Source of the DNA: JAZQNC01 sp045536155
GTDB taxonomy: Bacteria > Bacillota > Clostridia > Oscillospirales > CAG-272
Assembly (NCBI GenBank): GCA_045536155.1
Contig: JAZSMZ010000123.1
Location: 1 to 18,723 of the forward strand
Direction of reading: 5' to 3'
Length of the DNA: 18,723 nt
The position numbers were made by a program, and so were the translations under genes. Of this stretch, positions 1 through 7,015 are shown one piece after another; position 1 is the stretch's first letter; every line of letters starts with the position of its first letter. A model generated the notes under the pieces. The model searched no databases. It was not told where the DNA came from and saw only the letters and a program-made list of their open reading frames with translations.

Positions 1-1
1 C

Positions 2-550
2 GACGACATTGCCGACAAGCGCGGACTTAAAAAGCTCGCCCCGATATTTGCTTACCCCTTCGTTTCGGCAATGAAAAGATCGGCAATGCCCCTTGACGGA
101 CTCGACGAAAAGGTAAAGGCATCGCTTGACGAGCTTTCAGAGCTCGAAAAGGAGAATTGCACCTCTCCCGACCGTGTGGCCGACTGCTTCGGAAAGCTTC
201 TTTCCGAAGTATTCGCTTCGGTAACCGACGGCGAAAAGGAAAAGAGGCTCGCAAAGAGTGCCGGTTTCAGCTGCGGACGGTTCATTTACCTTGCCGACGC
301 GCTCGACGACGTCTATGACGATGCGAAAAAGAAGAGCTACAATCCGTTCGATCCTGACGACCTTCCCTCGGCAGAATCGTCGCGCACAGCACTTACCGCA
401 TCGCTTTACGGGCTCGAAACGGCAGTCGATCTTACCGATTTTGCCGACAGCGGCATCGAGAGCATCATAAAAAACATCATGTATCTCGGTCTTCCCCATA
501 TCACCGAAAACATAATCAAAAAGATCTATCCCGATAAAGATAACAACTGA
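2..550 (+). CDS. DUF5685 family protein, 3' part (5' end outside window)
   Basis: The reading frame is open from the left edge (first full codon at base 2) to TGA at 548-550, giving the last 182 residues of a longer protein. An internal ATG at 71 would give 159 residues, but the coding frame clearly continues upstream. I recognise the C-terminal half of DUF5685, a Firmicutes family of unknown function. The diagnostic stretch is at bases 275-349, GRFIYLADALDDVYDD followed by a basic patch and YNPF. The rest is acidic, helical and soluble in appearance with no membrane segment. A J-domain gene follows 27 bases after the stop, a neighbour I associate with this family in Clostridia. The aspartate-rich helix resembles the metal-binding motif of squalene/phytoene synthases; that is a resemblance only. 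Family assignment is fairly sure, function is unknown. Confidence 0.72.
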   Translation, partial: DDIADKRGLKKLAPIFAYPFVSAMKRSAMPLDGLDEKVKASLDELSELEKENCTSPDRVADCFGKLLSEVFASVTDGEKEKRLAKSAGFSCGRFIYLADALDDVYDDAKKKSYNPFDPDDLPSAESSRTALTASLYGLETAVDLTDFADSGIESIIKNIMYLGLPHITENIIKKIYPDKDNN

Positions 551-577
551 CTATATTCGAAAGGACTGTCATAAAAA

Positions 578-1192
578 ATGACCGACCCCTACAAGGTTTT
601 AGGCGTTTCACGCGATGCAAGCGACGATGAAATAAAAAAAGCCTACCGCGAGCTTGCAAGAAAATATCATCCCGACAACTACGTGGACAACCCGCTTTCC
701 GACCTCGTCGAGGAGAAGATGAAAGAGATAAACGAGGCCTACGACACAATTCAGAAGCAGCGTGCTTCTTCCTCGCAATCCTCCTATTCGTCATACGATT
801 CGGGTTACTCCTATTCGGCAAACGAAAGCTTCCGCCGCATAAGAGAAACCATCAATGCCGGAAGATATTCCGATGCCGACATCATGCTCGACTCGATCTC
901 CCAAAACGAGAGAAATGCCGAATGGCACTTTTTGAAGGGCTGTATCCTCATTCAGCGCGGCTGGATATTCGATGCGCAAAAGTACCTCGAGACAGCCTGC
1001 TACATGGATCCCTCCAATGCCGAATACCGCAACATGCTCTCCAACATCCGCGCCAATGCCAACGGATACAATGCAGGATACAAGACGACCACTCAATCGT
1101 CGTCCTGCTCGGGCTGTGATATGTGCACCGGTCTTATGTGCGCCGACTGCTGCTGTGAAATGTGCGGCGGCGACTGCATACGCTGCTGCTGA
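578..1192 (+). CDS. J-domain protein with cysteine-rich C-terminal tail
   Basis: A 204-residue protein. Residues 3-62 are a J domain with DPYKVLGV at the start, the KKAYRELARKYHPDN helix and the HPD tripeptide at 31-33 that stimulates the ATPase of DnaK/Hsp70. A Ser/Tyr-rich linker follows (about 63-84), then a helical region (about 85-155) that looks like one or two TPR-type repeats (WHFLKGCILIQRGWIFDAQK). The tail carries 11 cysteines in residues 177-204, including CCC and a terminal CC. It lacks the G/F region and CxxCxGxG zinc repeats of true DnaJ, so it is a specialised J-protein rather than the general co-chaperone. The start is supported by AAAGGA at 560-565. It lies between the DUF5685 gene and a membrane-protein gene 8 bases downstream, so the three are probably co-transcribed. 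Similar tails occur on clostridial J-proteins as I recall them; client and ligand are unknown. Confidence 0.9.
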   Translation: MTDPYKVLGVSRDASDDEIKKAYRELARKYHPDNYVDNPLSDLVEEKMKEINEAYDTIQKQRASSSQSSYSSYDSGYSYSANESFRRIRETINAGRYSDADIMLDSISQNERNAEWHFLKGCILIQRGWIFDAQKYLETACYMDPSNAEYRNMLSNIRANANGYNAGYKTTTQSSSCSGCDMCTGLMCADCCCEMCGGDCIRCC

Positions 1193-1200
1193 GGTGGACG

Positions 1201-1752
1201 ATGAACCGAAAAGGTCAATCGGCGAAAAAGACGAGATTTATCGCCATCTCCGCTATTCTGTGCTCGCTTGGTGCCCTGCTTTTATACCTCGGATCGGTGA
1301 TCGAGATACTCGATCTGACGGCAGGCGCGATAGCATCGCTGCTCGTCGTGATGGCGGTGATAGAAATGGGGGGGAAGTGGCCTTATCTCATCTGGCTCGT
1401 TACGTCAGCTCTGTCGCTCATTTTGCTGCCCAACAAATTTATAGCTCTGTTTTATCTGCTTTTTTACGGCGCATATCCGATACTCAAGTCAAGAATCGAA
1501 AAGCTGAATAGTATCGTAAGTTGGGTGTTAAAACTCGTAATGTTCAATGCCTCTCTTGCGATAGTGATATTCGTCACTATGAAGATCGTCACGCTGGCAA
1601 ATCAGAATCCCGACCTTGCCTTTACCTGGACGGTGTTTGCGGTGTCCAACGTCACCTTCGTGCTCTTTGACGTGGCGCTGTCAAAGCTGATAACTGTTTA
1701 CCTTTTAAAGTTCCGTCACAGCCTTAGAATCAAAAATTATTTTCAAAATTAA
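1201..1752 (+). CDS. conserved multi-pass membrane protein, function unknown
   Basis: A 183-residue hydrophobic protein. A basic N-terminus (MNRKGQSAKKTR) is followed by five or six likely membrane spans at roughly 12-34, 38-55, 60-77, 79-95, 106-127 and 138-160, and a basic C-terminus ending LRIKNYFQN. The positive charges at both ends suggest both lie in the cytoplasm. I chose ATG 1201, preceded by GGTGG 8 bases after the J-protein stop, over an in-frame ATG at 1162. The earlier start would overlap the J-protein coding sequence and add an arginine-rich stretch that looks like out-of-frame translation. The compact layout is reminiscent of an ECF-transporter S component, but no binding motif supports that, so I leave it unassigned. 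Its stop codon directly abuts the -35 box of the next promoter. Confidence 0.75.
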   Translation: MNRKGQSAKKTRFIAISAILCSLGALLLYLGSVIEILDLTAGAIASLLVVMAVIEMGGKWPYLIWLVTSALSLILLPNKFIALFYLLFYGAYPILKSRIEKLNSIVSWVLKLVMFNASLAIVIFVTMKIVTLANQNPDLAFTWTVFAVSNVTFVLFDVALSKLITVYLLKFRHSLRIKNYFQN

Positions 1753-1781
1753 TTGACATGGCAAAATATGCATGTTATAAT
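1753..1781 (+). promoter_or_regulatory. consensus sigma-A promoter for the yicC-remA-gmk operon
   Basis: TTGACA at 1753-1758 and TATAAT at 1776-1781 are separated by exactly 17 bases, and the -10 box is preceded by TGT (1773-1775), an extended -10 motif. Both hexamers match the consensus completely. The -35 box begins at the base after the preceding stop codon. The predicted start near 1788 leaves a leader of about 28 bases with GGAG at 1805-1808 seven bases before the yicC ATG. Confidence 0.9.
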
Positions 1782-1815
1782 ATTATGATAGATTATTTAT
1801 ATACGGAGTCTGTAA

Positions 1816-2709
1816 ATGATTAAAAGCATGACTGCCTTCGGCCGCGCGACCTTGATTGCGGCAGGCAAGAATTATACAGTTGAGATCAAATCGGTCAACT
1901 CGCGCTATTTTGACTGCACCGTCAAAACTCCCCGTGCTTACGGATTTTTGGAGGAGCGCGTAAAGGCGTTTTTACAGCAGAACGGAGTAAGCCGCGGCAA
2001 GGTCGAGGCTTACATCGGAATCGAGCAGCTTGAAGCTGTCGGAGCATCCATTCAGCTCGACGAAGCCTACGCCGCCGCCTACGTTGAAGCGCTCAAAAAT
2101 CTCCGCGACCGTTTTTCTCTCTCCGACGATATCAGCGTCATGACGGTTGCTCAAAACCGCGATCTTTTCATCGTCAAAAAGCCTGAGGCCGATATGGAGC
2201 AGGATTGGCAGGATCTTCTTCCCTGCCTAAACGCCGCACTTGATGCATTCAGAGAATCCCGCGAGCGCGAGGGTGCCAATCTGGCATCCGACCTTCTCGC
2301 AAAGAAGGAAAAGCTGGCATCGATGGCCGCGCGCGTGTCCGAGCTTCAGGGCAGATCGGTAGAAGCATACCGCGCCCGACTCGAGACCAAGCTCCGTCAG
2401 GTCCTCGAAAACAACGATATCAACCTGCCCCCCAACGATCAGCGCATCATTACCGAATGTGCGATCTTTGCCGACAAGGTTGCAATAGATGAGGAACTTG
2501 TCCGTCTTTCAAGCCATTTCAAGGCATTCGACGAAGCGCTTGCGCAAAGCGAGCCTGTCGGCCGCCGTCTTGACTTCTTGCTTCAGGAAATGAACCGCGA
2601 GGTAAACACCACCGGTTCGAAGGCCGCCGATGCCGAGATCACCGCTCTCGTGGTCGACATGAAGTGCGAGCTTGAAAAGATACGCGAACAGGTCCAGAAC
2701 ATAGAATAA
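1816..2709 (+). CDS. yicC: YicC/YloC family endoribonuclease
   Basis: A 297-residue protein of normal family length. The N-terminus shows the YicC signature (MIKSMTAFGRA, then VEIKSVNSRYFD). The C-terminus has the second hallmark block, EMNREVNTTGSKAAD, followed by helices ending EKIREQVQNIE. The middle (about 140-200) is charged and probably coiled-coil. E. coli YicC is reported as an endoribonuclease acting on small RNAs; the Bacillus relative YloC sits in the same gene neighbourhood. It is the first gene after the consensus promoter, with GGAG at 1805-1808. remA follows 25 bases after the stop, in the order seen across Firmicutes. The family normally reads SMTGFGRA; here Gly is Ala, a mild change. 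Confidence 0.95.
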   Translation: MIKSMTAFGRATLIAAGKNYTVEIKSVNSRYFDCTVKTPRAYGFLEERVKAFLQQNGVSRGKVEAYIGIEQLEAVGASIQLDEAYAAAYVEALKNLRDRFSLSDDISVMTVAQNRDLFIVKKPEADMEQDWQDLLPCLNAALDAFRESREREGANLASDLLAKKEKLASMAARVSELQGRSVEAYRARLETKLRQVLENNDINLPPNDQRIITECAIFADKVAIDEELVRLSSHFKAFDEALAQSEPVGRRLDFLLQEMNREVNTTGSKAADAEITALVVDMKCELEKIREQVQNIE

Positions 2710-2734
2710 TGGCAATAAAGAGGCATACGATTTT

Positions 2735-3004
2735 ATGAAATTCATTAACATAGGATTCGGAAACATGGTTGCCGCCAACCGCGTGGTAACGCTCGTAAGC
2801 CCCGATTCCGCCCCGATAAAGCGTCTTATCTCCGATGCGCGCGAGGACGGAAGAGTGATCGACGTCAGCTGCGGCCGCCGCACACGCTCGGTCATCGTAA
2901 CCGACAGCGATCACGTTATTTTATCTGCCATTCAGACAGAAACGATAGCTAACCGTCTTGACGGCGACACATCGACAACCGACGACGAGGAAGAAGACGA
3001 ATGA
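2735..3004 (+). CDS. remA: RemA-type extracellular matrix regulator (DUF370)
   Basis: An 89-residue protein matching RemA/YlzA over its first 75 residues: KFINIGFGNMVAANRVV, SPDSAPIKRLI, GRRTRSVIVTDSDHVILSA. In Bacillus subtilis RemA is an oligomeric DNA-binding protein that activates biofilm matrix and osmoprotection genes; the arginine-bearing segments that contact DNA are kept here. In organisms without those targets its regulon is unknown. The start is preceded by AAAGAGG at 2717-2723. After residue 77 comes an acidic tail ending DDEEEDE, whose codons also form the ribosome binding site of gmk. The stop overlaps the gmk start as ATGA, so the two genes are translationally coupled. Confidence 0.93.
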   Translation: MKFINIGFGNMVAANRVVTLVSPDSAPIKRLISDAREDGRVIDVSCGRRTRSVIVTDSDHVILSAIQTETIANRLDGDTSTTDDEEEDE

Positions 3005-3627
3005 GCGCAAAGAGCTTTACCGACATTGTTGTAATAGCCGGTCCCTCGGGCAGCGGCAAGGGCACTGTTATCTCCTGCCTTCCCGACAATTTCAAAAAGG
3101 CCGTTTCGGCTACCACCCGCGGTATCCGTCCGGGCGAGAAAGAGGATATCGACTATTTCTACATCACTAAAGAGGCATTTGAGGACCTTATCAAAAATAA
3201 CGGTCTTGTCGAATGGAATCAGTACGGGTCCGATTTCTACGGCACTCCCTCAAAGCAGATCGACGATATCCGGGCGGCAGGAAACGTCGCCATACTCGAT
3301 ATCGACGTCAACGGAGCGCGCAACATCAAAAAAATGTTCCCCGAGGCTACTTTGATCTTTCTGATCCTGCCCTCGGCGATCGAACAGCGCGAGCGCCTTC
3401 GTCACCGCAACTCCGATTCGGAGGAAAAAATAGCACAGCGCATCGAGACAACTCGCAAAGAGCTTACCGAGATAGGCATGTTCGACCGCGTATATATCAA
3501 TTACAGCGGCAAGGTAAAGGAGACTGCGAAGGCGATACTCGACTACCTTTCGGGTGAAGAATCCCCCTCGGCCGACATAAACGAGCTCGTTGAACACTAT
3601 TTCGACGGATACGTTTCCGCCGTCTGA
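3001..3627 (+). CDS. gmk: guanylate kinase
   Basis: A 208-residue enzyme of normal length that phosphorylates GMP or dGMP with ATP to GDP or dGDP in the cytoplasm. The P-loop GPSGSGKGT lies at 14-22. The GMP-binding block begins at VSATTRGIRPGE and continues through IDYFYI; LVEWNQYGSDFYGT and AILDIDVNGA follow as in other Gmk proteins. A lid-type arginine segment (RLRHRNSDSEEKIAQRI) is present. The ATG overlaps the remA stop by ATGA, and GAGGAAG at 2987-2993 inside remA serves as its ribosome binding site. The pairing with rpoZ downstream is classic; in many bacteria gmk and rpoZ are both tied to (p)ppGpp control, but nothing in the DNA shows that here. Confidence 0.97.
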   Translation: MSAKSFTDIVVIAGPSGSGKGTVISCLPDNFKKAVSATTRGIRPGEKEDIDYFYITKEAFEDLIKNNGLVEWNQYGSDFYGTPSKQIDDIRAAGNVAILDIDVNGARNIKKMFPEATLIFLILPSAIEQRERLRHRNSDSEEKIAQRIETTRKELTEIGMFDRVYINYSGKVKETAKAILDYLSGEESPSADINELVEHYFDGYVSAV

Positions 3628-3664
3628 CAAAGTAAAAAACATTTTCAATACATCAATACAAATG

Positions 3665-3671
3665 AAAGGTG
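3665..3671 (+). promoter_or_regulatory. ribosome binding site that sets the rpoZ start
   Basis: AAAGGTG lies six bases before ATG 3678. An in-frame GTG at 3669 falls inside this site and would have no binding site of its own, so the ATG is the better start. Confidence 0.75.
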
Positions 3672-3677
3672 AAAAAA

Positions 3678-3959
3678 ATGATCTACCCTTCCGTTGAAGA
3701 ACTCTCCAAGAACAAATACAACCGATACATGCTTGTTATCGCCACAGCAAAGTGTGCACGCAAGGTTACCGACGAATACGTTTTGCAGCGTGAGCAGGCT
3801 GAAAAAATGCTTGCAAACAAGGAGACCGACAAATCGCTCGCATCCATGATCAAACGCGAATACCGCGATGAAAAGGCAGTAAGAAGCGCCATCAAGCGTC
3901 TTCAGCAGGGCGAATACAAGATCGACGATTCCACCATCGATTACAACTGCATAAACTGA
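3678..3959 (+). CDS. rpoZ: DNA-directed RNA polymerase omega subunit
   Basis: A 93-residue protein starting MIYPSVEEL. The conserved core, NRYMLVIATAKCARKV, corresponds to the omega helix that binds the beta' C-terminus and helps assemble core polymerase. It is followed by a charged helical region and a short tail ending YNCIN. The usual A-x-R-A-R motif is present as AKCARKV. The gene stands 50 bases after gmk and five bases before priA. Length and context fit omega of Firmicutes. The beta and beta' partners are encoded at the right end of the window. Confidence 0.9.
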   Translation: MIYPSVEELSKNKYNRYMLVIATAKCARKVTDEYVLQREQAEKMLANKETDKSLASMIKREYRDEKAVRSAIKRLQQGEYKIDDSTIDYNCIN

Positions 3960-3964
3960 CCGTC

Positions 3965-6487
3965 ATGAAGCCCGAGCAAAATTCGTTGCCCGTTTCAAAT
4001 TTCAAAGAATATGCGCGCGTACACATTGTGGACGCGCCATTTCACGTTGATAAAGAATATTGCTACTATCTCACACCCGAGCTCCGCCAGAGTGTGCGCA
4101 TAGGCTCTTTTATCACCGTTCCCTTCGGTTACGGAAATAAAAAGCAGATCGCTGTGGTTGTGGGTCTTTTGGGCGACGATGAGCTTGAATACACAAATAA
4201 AATAAAACCCGCTGTCTCGCTGATACTCGGAAACTTCGTCCTTGACAGCGAGCTTTTGCGCTTATGCGGTTATATGCGTGAAAACTGCTTTTGCACCTTC
4301 GGTCAGGCAGTCCGCACGGTAATCCCACCCGCCGCCTTCGGCAAGATATGCGAGTATTTCTATATTCTTACCGATCTTCCGGATAAGTATTTGAAGGATA
4401 TTCAGATATCAATGGTGTACAACACCATAAAAAAAGCATCGGCCATCACCGCTCAGCGACTCGAGCTCAAGCTTGATCATGCAATAGATGTGCGCCGCGC
4501 GTTAAGAGTGCTGCTGTCGGCGGAAATCATCGCATCGGCGCTCGAACACCGCGATACAAACCATATATACCGCGACACTACAAAGATAGTAATATCCGAA
4601 GAAGATGCCAAAGAGGCCGCCGACGCTATGCGTAAGCGCTCTCCCAAGAGAGCTGCCGTTCTCGATGCCATTATTGAAGAGGGCAGCATCACAACAGATG
4701 CCTTAAAAGAGCGTTTTGGCGAGGTAAGAGAAGCAATCAAATCACTGAAGCTAAAGGGATATATTGATATCGATCGTACTGAACTATATCGTGACCCATA
4801 TGCATCGTCTGATCCGCTCCCTCCTCCCGACGATAATATTTTGTCCGATGAGCAAAGCGAGGCTTTCACTGCTCTCGCCGACTTGTATGACAGCGGCGAA
4901 GCCAAAGCGGCACTTTTGCAGGGAGTCACCGGAAGCGGAAAGACAAGAGTTATTAAGGCGCTTTGCGACAGAGTTATCGAATCGGGTCGCTCGGTCATCA
5001 TGCTCGTGCCCGAGATTGCGCTGACGCCGCAGACAGTTCAATATTTCCGCGCCTGCTATAAGGACAGGATCGCAGTTATCCATTCATCACTTTCTCAGGG
5101 TGAGCGACTTGATATGTACAACAGGATAAGACGAGGCGAGGTTGACATCTGTGTGGGCACACGCTCTGCCGTGTTTGCCCCCTTCACAAATCTCGGACTT
5201 ATCGTTATTGACGAAGAGCAGGAGCACACATACAAATCGGATATGGATCCGAAATACCATGCGCGCGACATCGCGCGTTTCCGCTGTGCGCATAACAGCG
5301 CCATGATGCTTCTCGCATCGGCAACACCATCGCTTGAAAGCCGGCACAAAGCCGAAAGCGGTATTTATTCACTTGTCAAACTCAATTCCCGATATGGCGA
5401 GGCTAAACTGCCCGAGGTCATAATCGCCGATATGAGACAGGAAACTGCCGTGGGAAAAATATCGCCTATAGGTGATGTGCTTAAAGCTGAACTCGCAGAT
5501 AATCTTTCGCGTGGTGAGCAATCGATACTGCTGCTCAACCGACGCGGATTCAACAATTTCGTCACCTGCCCGCAATGCGGCAGCGTTATCACCTGCCCGC
5601 ACTGTTCGGTGTCAATGACATACCACACCTACCGTCTTCGCGGAGAGCGGGGCGACGGATGTCTGGCTTGCCACTATTGCGGTACACGTCAGCAGCTTCC
5701 GGAAAAGTGTCCGACATGCGGCGGCGAGCACCTTTCCTTTATGGGATTCGGTACTCAGAAGATAGAAAAAGAGCTCAGTGAGCTCTTTCCCGAAGCGCGT
5801 ATACTTCGAATGGATGCAGACACAACTTCAACAAAATTTGCATACGAGGAGATCCTCGGAAAATTCCGCGACGGACAGGCCGATATTCTTATCGGAACGC
5901 AAATGGTGGCAAAGGGGCATGATTTCCCAAACGTCACGCTGTCTGCAGTGCTTTCCGCCGATTCAGCTCTCTATCTCGACGACTATCACGCATCGGAGCG
6001 CACCTTTTCAATGATATGTCAGCTTGTCGGGCGTGCCGGACGAGGCAGCAAAAGCGGCCGTGCGCTCATTCAGACATACAATCCCGATCATCCCGTTGTT
6101 ATGATGGCTGCAGCGCAGGATTACGACAGCTTTTACAAAAACGAGATCGCGCTGAGGCGAGCGCTCATCTTTCCGCCTTTCTGCGACATCGCGCTTATAA
6201 CTGTTATATCCGAAGACGAATCTACCGTACTGCTTGCATCGGACGAGTTGGGCGAGTTTATCCAGAAGGGAGCAGAAACTCTCTTTCCCGGACTTGCGCT
6301 CGATGTCTTCGGACCGTTTGAAGCTCCGATATACAAAGTCAAAGAAAAATACCGCATAAGAGTTGTGATAAAATGCCGTTCAAACGCAAAAACGCGCAAA
6401 TTTTTGCGATATATCGCGGCCGAATGGAGTTCGCGTCTGTCAAAAACGGCAACTATTACGATCGACATGAATCCCAACAGCTTATAA
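3965..6487 (+). CDS. priA: primosomal protein N' (replication restart helicase PriA)
   Basis: An 840-residue 3'-to-5' DNA helicase that recognises stalled forks and loads the restart primosome. The N-terminal 3'-DNA-binding domain covers about 15-110 (ARVHIVDAPFHVDKEYCYYL, VPFGYGNKKQIAVVVGL). Walker A GVTGSGKT is at 320-327 and the Walker B/DEAH-type motif DEEQEHTYK at 416-424. GTRSAVFAPF and LASATPSLES are further helicase motifs. The zinc region has cysteines at 535, 538, 544, 547, 569, 572, 582 and 585, with one extra at 566. GTQMVAKGHDFPNV and QLVGRAGRG are late helicase motifs. There is no clear ribosome binding site: the ATG lies five bases after the rpoZ stop, so translation is probably coupled to rpoZ. 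coaBC, which often separates these genes in Firmicutes, is missing. Confidence 0.97.
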   Translation: MKPEQNSLPVSNFKEYARVHIVDAPFHVDKEYCYYLTPELRQSVRIGSFITVPFGYGNKKQIAVVVGLLGDDELEYTNKIKPAVSLILGNFVLDSELLRLCGYMRENCFCTFGQAVRTVIPPAAFGKICEYFYILTDLPDKYLKDIQISMVYNTIKKASAITAQRLELKLDHAIDVRRALRVLLSAEIIASALEHRDTNHIYRDTTKIVISEEDAKEAADAMRKRSPKRAAVLDAIIEEGSITTDALKERFGEVREAIKSLKLKGYIDIDRTELYRDPYASSDPLPPPDDNILSDEQSEAFTALADLYDSGEAKAALLQGVTGSGKTRVIKALCDRVIESGRSVIMLVPEIALTPQTVQYFRACYKDRIAVIHSSLSQGERLDMYNRIRRGEVDICVGTRSAVFAPFTNLGLIVIDEEQEHTYKSDMDPKYHARDIARFRCAHNSAMMLLASATPSLESRHKAESGIYSLVKLNSRYGEAKLPEVIIADMRQETAVGKISPIGDVLKAELADNLSRGEQSILLLNRRGFNNFVTCPQCGSVITCPHCSVSMTYHTYRLRGERGDGCLACHYCGTRQQLPEKCPTCGGEHLSFMGFGTQKIEKELSELFPEARILRMDADTTSTKFAYEEILGKFRDGQADILIGTQMVAKGHDFPNVTLSAVLSADSALYLDDYHASERTFSMICQLVGRAGRGSKSGRALIQTYNPDHPVVMMAAAQDYDSFYKNEIALRRALIFPPFCDIALITVISEDESTVLLASDELGEFIQKGAETLFPGLALDVFGPFEAPIYKVKEKYRIRVVIKCRSNAKTRKFLRYIAAEWSSRLSKTATITIDMNPNSL

Positions 6488-6508
6488 GTTATCAAAAGGA
6501 GGCCGATT

Positions 6509-6997
6509 ATGGCAATACTTAACATAGTCAAAGACGGAGACGAAGTTCTCCGCTCAAAATGCCGGGAAGTCGATGAAATTACTCCCCGTATCCTTCGATT
6601 GCTCGACGATATGCGCGATACCCTTATTGATTCAAAAGGAGTGGGGCTTGCCGCACCTCAGGTCGGAGTGCGACGCCGCATTGTGCTTGTCGAAAACGAG
6701 AAGGGTCAGATATATGAACTGATCAATCCCAAAATTGTCGCCTTCACACAGGAGCGCCAGCAGGATATGGAGGGCTGTCTTTCGGTACCCAACCGCTGGG
6801 GCATTACCGACCGTCCCATGTCGGTCACCGTTGAGGCGATGAACCGCAAGGGTGAGATATTCCAGGTAAGCGGCAGCGGACTTACCGCGCGCTGCTTCTG
6901 CCATGAGCTCGACCACCTCGACGGCATCCTTTTCTACGACAAGGCTGTTAAAATGCTTACACAAAAAGAGCTCGAAGAGCTCACCGACAAAGATTGA
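6509..6997 (+). CDS. def: peptide deformylase
   Basis: A 162-residue metalloenzyme that removes the N-formyl group from new proteins at the ribosome. All three motifs are present: GVGLAAPQVG (44-53), EGCLSVP (88-94) with metal ligand Cys90, and HELDH (132-136) with ligands His132 and His136 and catalytic Glu133. It is a short form without a long C-terminal extension. A strong ribosome binding site, AAAAGGAGG at 6494-6502, sits six bases before the ATG; it is better than that of most genes in this run. fmt follows, so the enzymes that add and remove the formyl group are neighbours, as in many bacteria. Confidence 0.97.
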   Translation: MAILNIVKDGDEVLRSKCREVDEITPRILRLLDDMRDTLIDSKGVGLAAPQVGVRRRIVLVENEKGQIYELINPKIVAFTQERQQDMEGCLSVPNRWGITDRPMSVTVEAMNRKGEIFQVSGSGLTARCFCHELDHLDGILFYDKAVKMLTQKELEELTDKD

Positions 6998-7015
6998 CAA
7001 GGCAGGATATTTGAA

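Noticed and set aside
1162..1200. Earlier in-frame ATG for the membrane protein
   Set aside because: It overlaps the J-protein cysteine tail in another frame and lacks its own binding site, whereas ATG 1201 has GGTGG just upstream.
3669..3677. GTG start for rpoZ
   Set aside because: It lies within the likely ribosome binding site AAAGGTG of the ATG at 3678.
3624..3677. Internal promoter before rpoZ
   Set aside because: A CTGACA-like hexamer is present, but no acceptable -10 box lies at proper spacing.
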